Origin: RFTU01 sp046094505
GTDB taxonomy: Bacteria; Pseudomonadota; Gammaproteobacteria; Burkholderiales; Burkholderiaceae_C
Length of the DNA stretch: 23,147 nt
Assembly (NCBI GenBank): GCA_046094505.1
Contig: JBJTHN010000031.1
Coordinates: 1 to 23,147, forward strand
Direction of reading: 5' to 3'
The first letter of the stretch is position 1. Each line of letters opens with the position of its first letter. The position numbers and the translations under genes are program-made. Shown in pieces: positions 22,892-23,147 of this stretch. Under the pieces are notes generated by a model that did not search any database, was not told where the DNA came from, and saw only the letters and a program-made list of their open reading frames with translations.

Positions 22892-23088
22892 GCGGATCTG
22901 CTCTTCAACTGACGCCGCATCGACTTGACCCTCCGGTCCCCAGAAACACCTGCTACAAATCAGCAACTGGGCCAAGCAGGGCAAGCGTTAGCAAGCACAT
23001 GAACATCAGCCTGGGCGCTTGCCCTAGCAGACCCCATGTCCGGCTCATGGGCCCGCCGAACGAAACCACCGTCTCTTGTTTCAGTGTG
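22892..23088. other. Gene-free stretch with a large inverted repeat
   Basis: No gene is supported between the flavin reductase and the new frame at 23089. TTGACC at 22925 resembles a -35 box, but the AT-rich TACAAA that could be its -10 lies 23 nt away, too far. The main feature is the 10-bp inverted repeat at 22978-23025. Confidence 0.45.
22978..23025. repeat. 10-bp perfect inverted repeat with 28-nt loop
   Basis: AGGGCAAGCG (22978-22987) is matched perfectly by CGCTTGCCCT (23016-23025). The loop holds GTTAGCAAGC and an ATG. It lies after the flavin reductase gene and before the next possible gene. No T tract follows either arm, so a simple terminator is not shown. It could be a bidirectional terminator variant, an operator or an mRNA leader structure. 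Confidence 0.5.
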
Positions 23089-23147
23089 ATGAAGACCTGG
23101 TCCTGTCGCTGCCGCATCGCTGCCCTTTCTTGGGGGCTGGTCTGGGC
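23089..23147 (+). CDS. Possible start of a secreted protein, cut by the window edge
   Basis: An open frame beginning MKTWSCRCRIAALSWGLVW runs off the window. A positively charged start followed by a hydrophobic run resembles a signal peptide. The same frame can also begin at 22999. Only about 19 residues are visible and no ribosome-binding site stands out, so neither family nor reality can be judged. Confidence 0.3.
   Translation, partial: MKTWSCRCRIAALSWGLVW

Noticed and set aside
22955..22995. Sigma-54-like CTGGGCCAAGCAGGGC upstream of the last open frame
   Set aside because: Spacing of GG and GC is right, but the -24 element has two mismatches and the -12 TT is GG, so it is too weak to call.
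22982..23028. Integron attC-like site (GTTAGC near the inverted repeat)
   Set aside because: The paired core sites of an attC are not present in the right places and no integrase or cassette is seen.
1..23147. CRISPR array, tRNA or rRNA genes
   Set aside because: No regularly spaced direct repeats and no tRNA- or rRNA-like sequence were noticed on either strand; this was by eye only.

Overview
The window is GC-rich, densely coding bacterial DNA. Its style suggests a betaproteobacterium of the order Burkholderiales, perhaps a Comamonadaceae-like genus. This rests on Bug/TctC and BMP receptors, long minus-strand operons with overlapping stop/start codons, and atz-type nitrogen genes. The taxon is inferred from gene style only.

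Layout. Bases 1-559 are the cluster edge and hold debris of an IS21-family insertion sequence (a terminal-repeat-like end and the C-terminus of istB). From 560 to 21116 everything reads leftward. In transcription order there is first a three-gene block: an Asp/Glu/hydantoin racemase homologue, an allantoinase-like polysaccharide deacetylase homologue and a 3-hydroxyisobutyrate-dehydrogenase-type oxidoreductase. Then comes a long block: atzF, a family 5 solute-binding protein, a fused atzG-atzE, atzH, a BMP receptor with two permeases, formamidase amiF, biuret hydrolase biuH, the BMP-type ATPase, a second biuH-like cysteine hydrolase, dppB, dppC, dppD, dppF and a GntR/FCD regulator. A divergent rightward pair (Bug/TctC receptor, flavin reductase) and the start of a further secreted protein fill 21226-23147.

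How it works together. The core is a nitrogen-scavenging route for biuret-type compounds. BiuH turns biuret into allophanate. AtzGE with AtzH takes 1-carboxybiuret to allophanate. AtzF breaks allophanate into ammonia and CO2. No cyanuric acid hydrolase (AtzD) is present, so carboxybiuret must come from another source. The second cysteine hydrolase is a good candidate to supply it, for example from triuret. The formamidase adds a formamide- or formyl-cleaving step. Two ABC importers and a Bug receptor bring in the substrates; all three receptors carry twin-arginine signal peptides.

Regulation. A near-consensus sigma-54 (-24/-12) promoter lies upstream of atzF, with a GntR-like TTGTATACCA site at its predicted start point. 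More sigma-54-like elements sit in the divergent region at 21117-21225. Together these suggest joint control by nitrogen limitation and by a specific inducer.

The most notable points are the AtzG-AtzE fusion, the AtzD-less pairing of two cysteine hydrolases with AtzGE and AtzF, and the sigma-54 plus operator arrangement. All identifications are from reading and remembered family sequences; no search was run.
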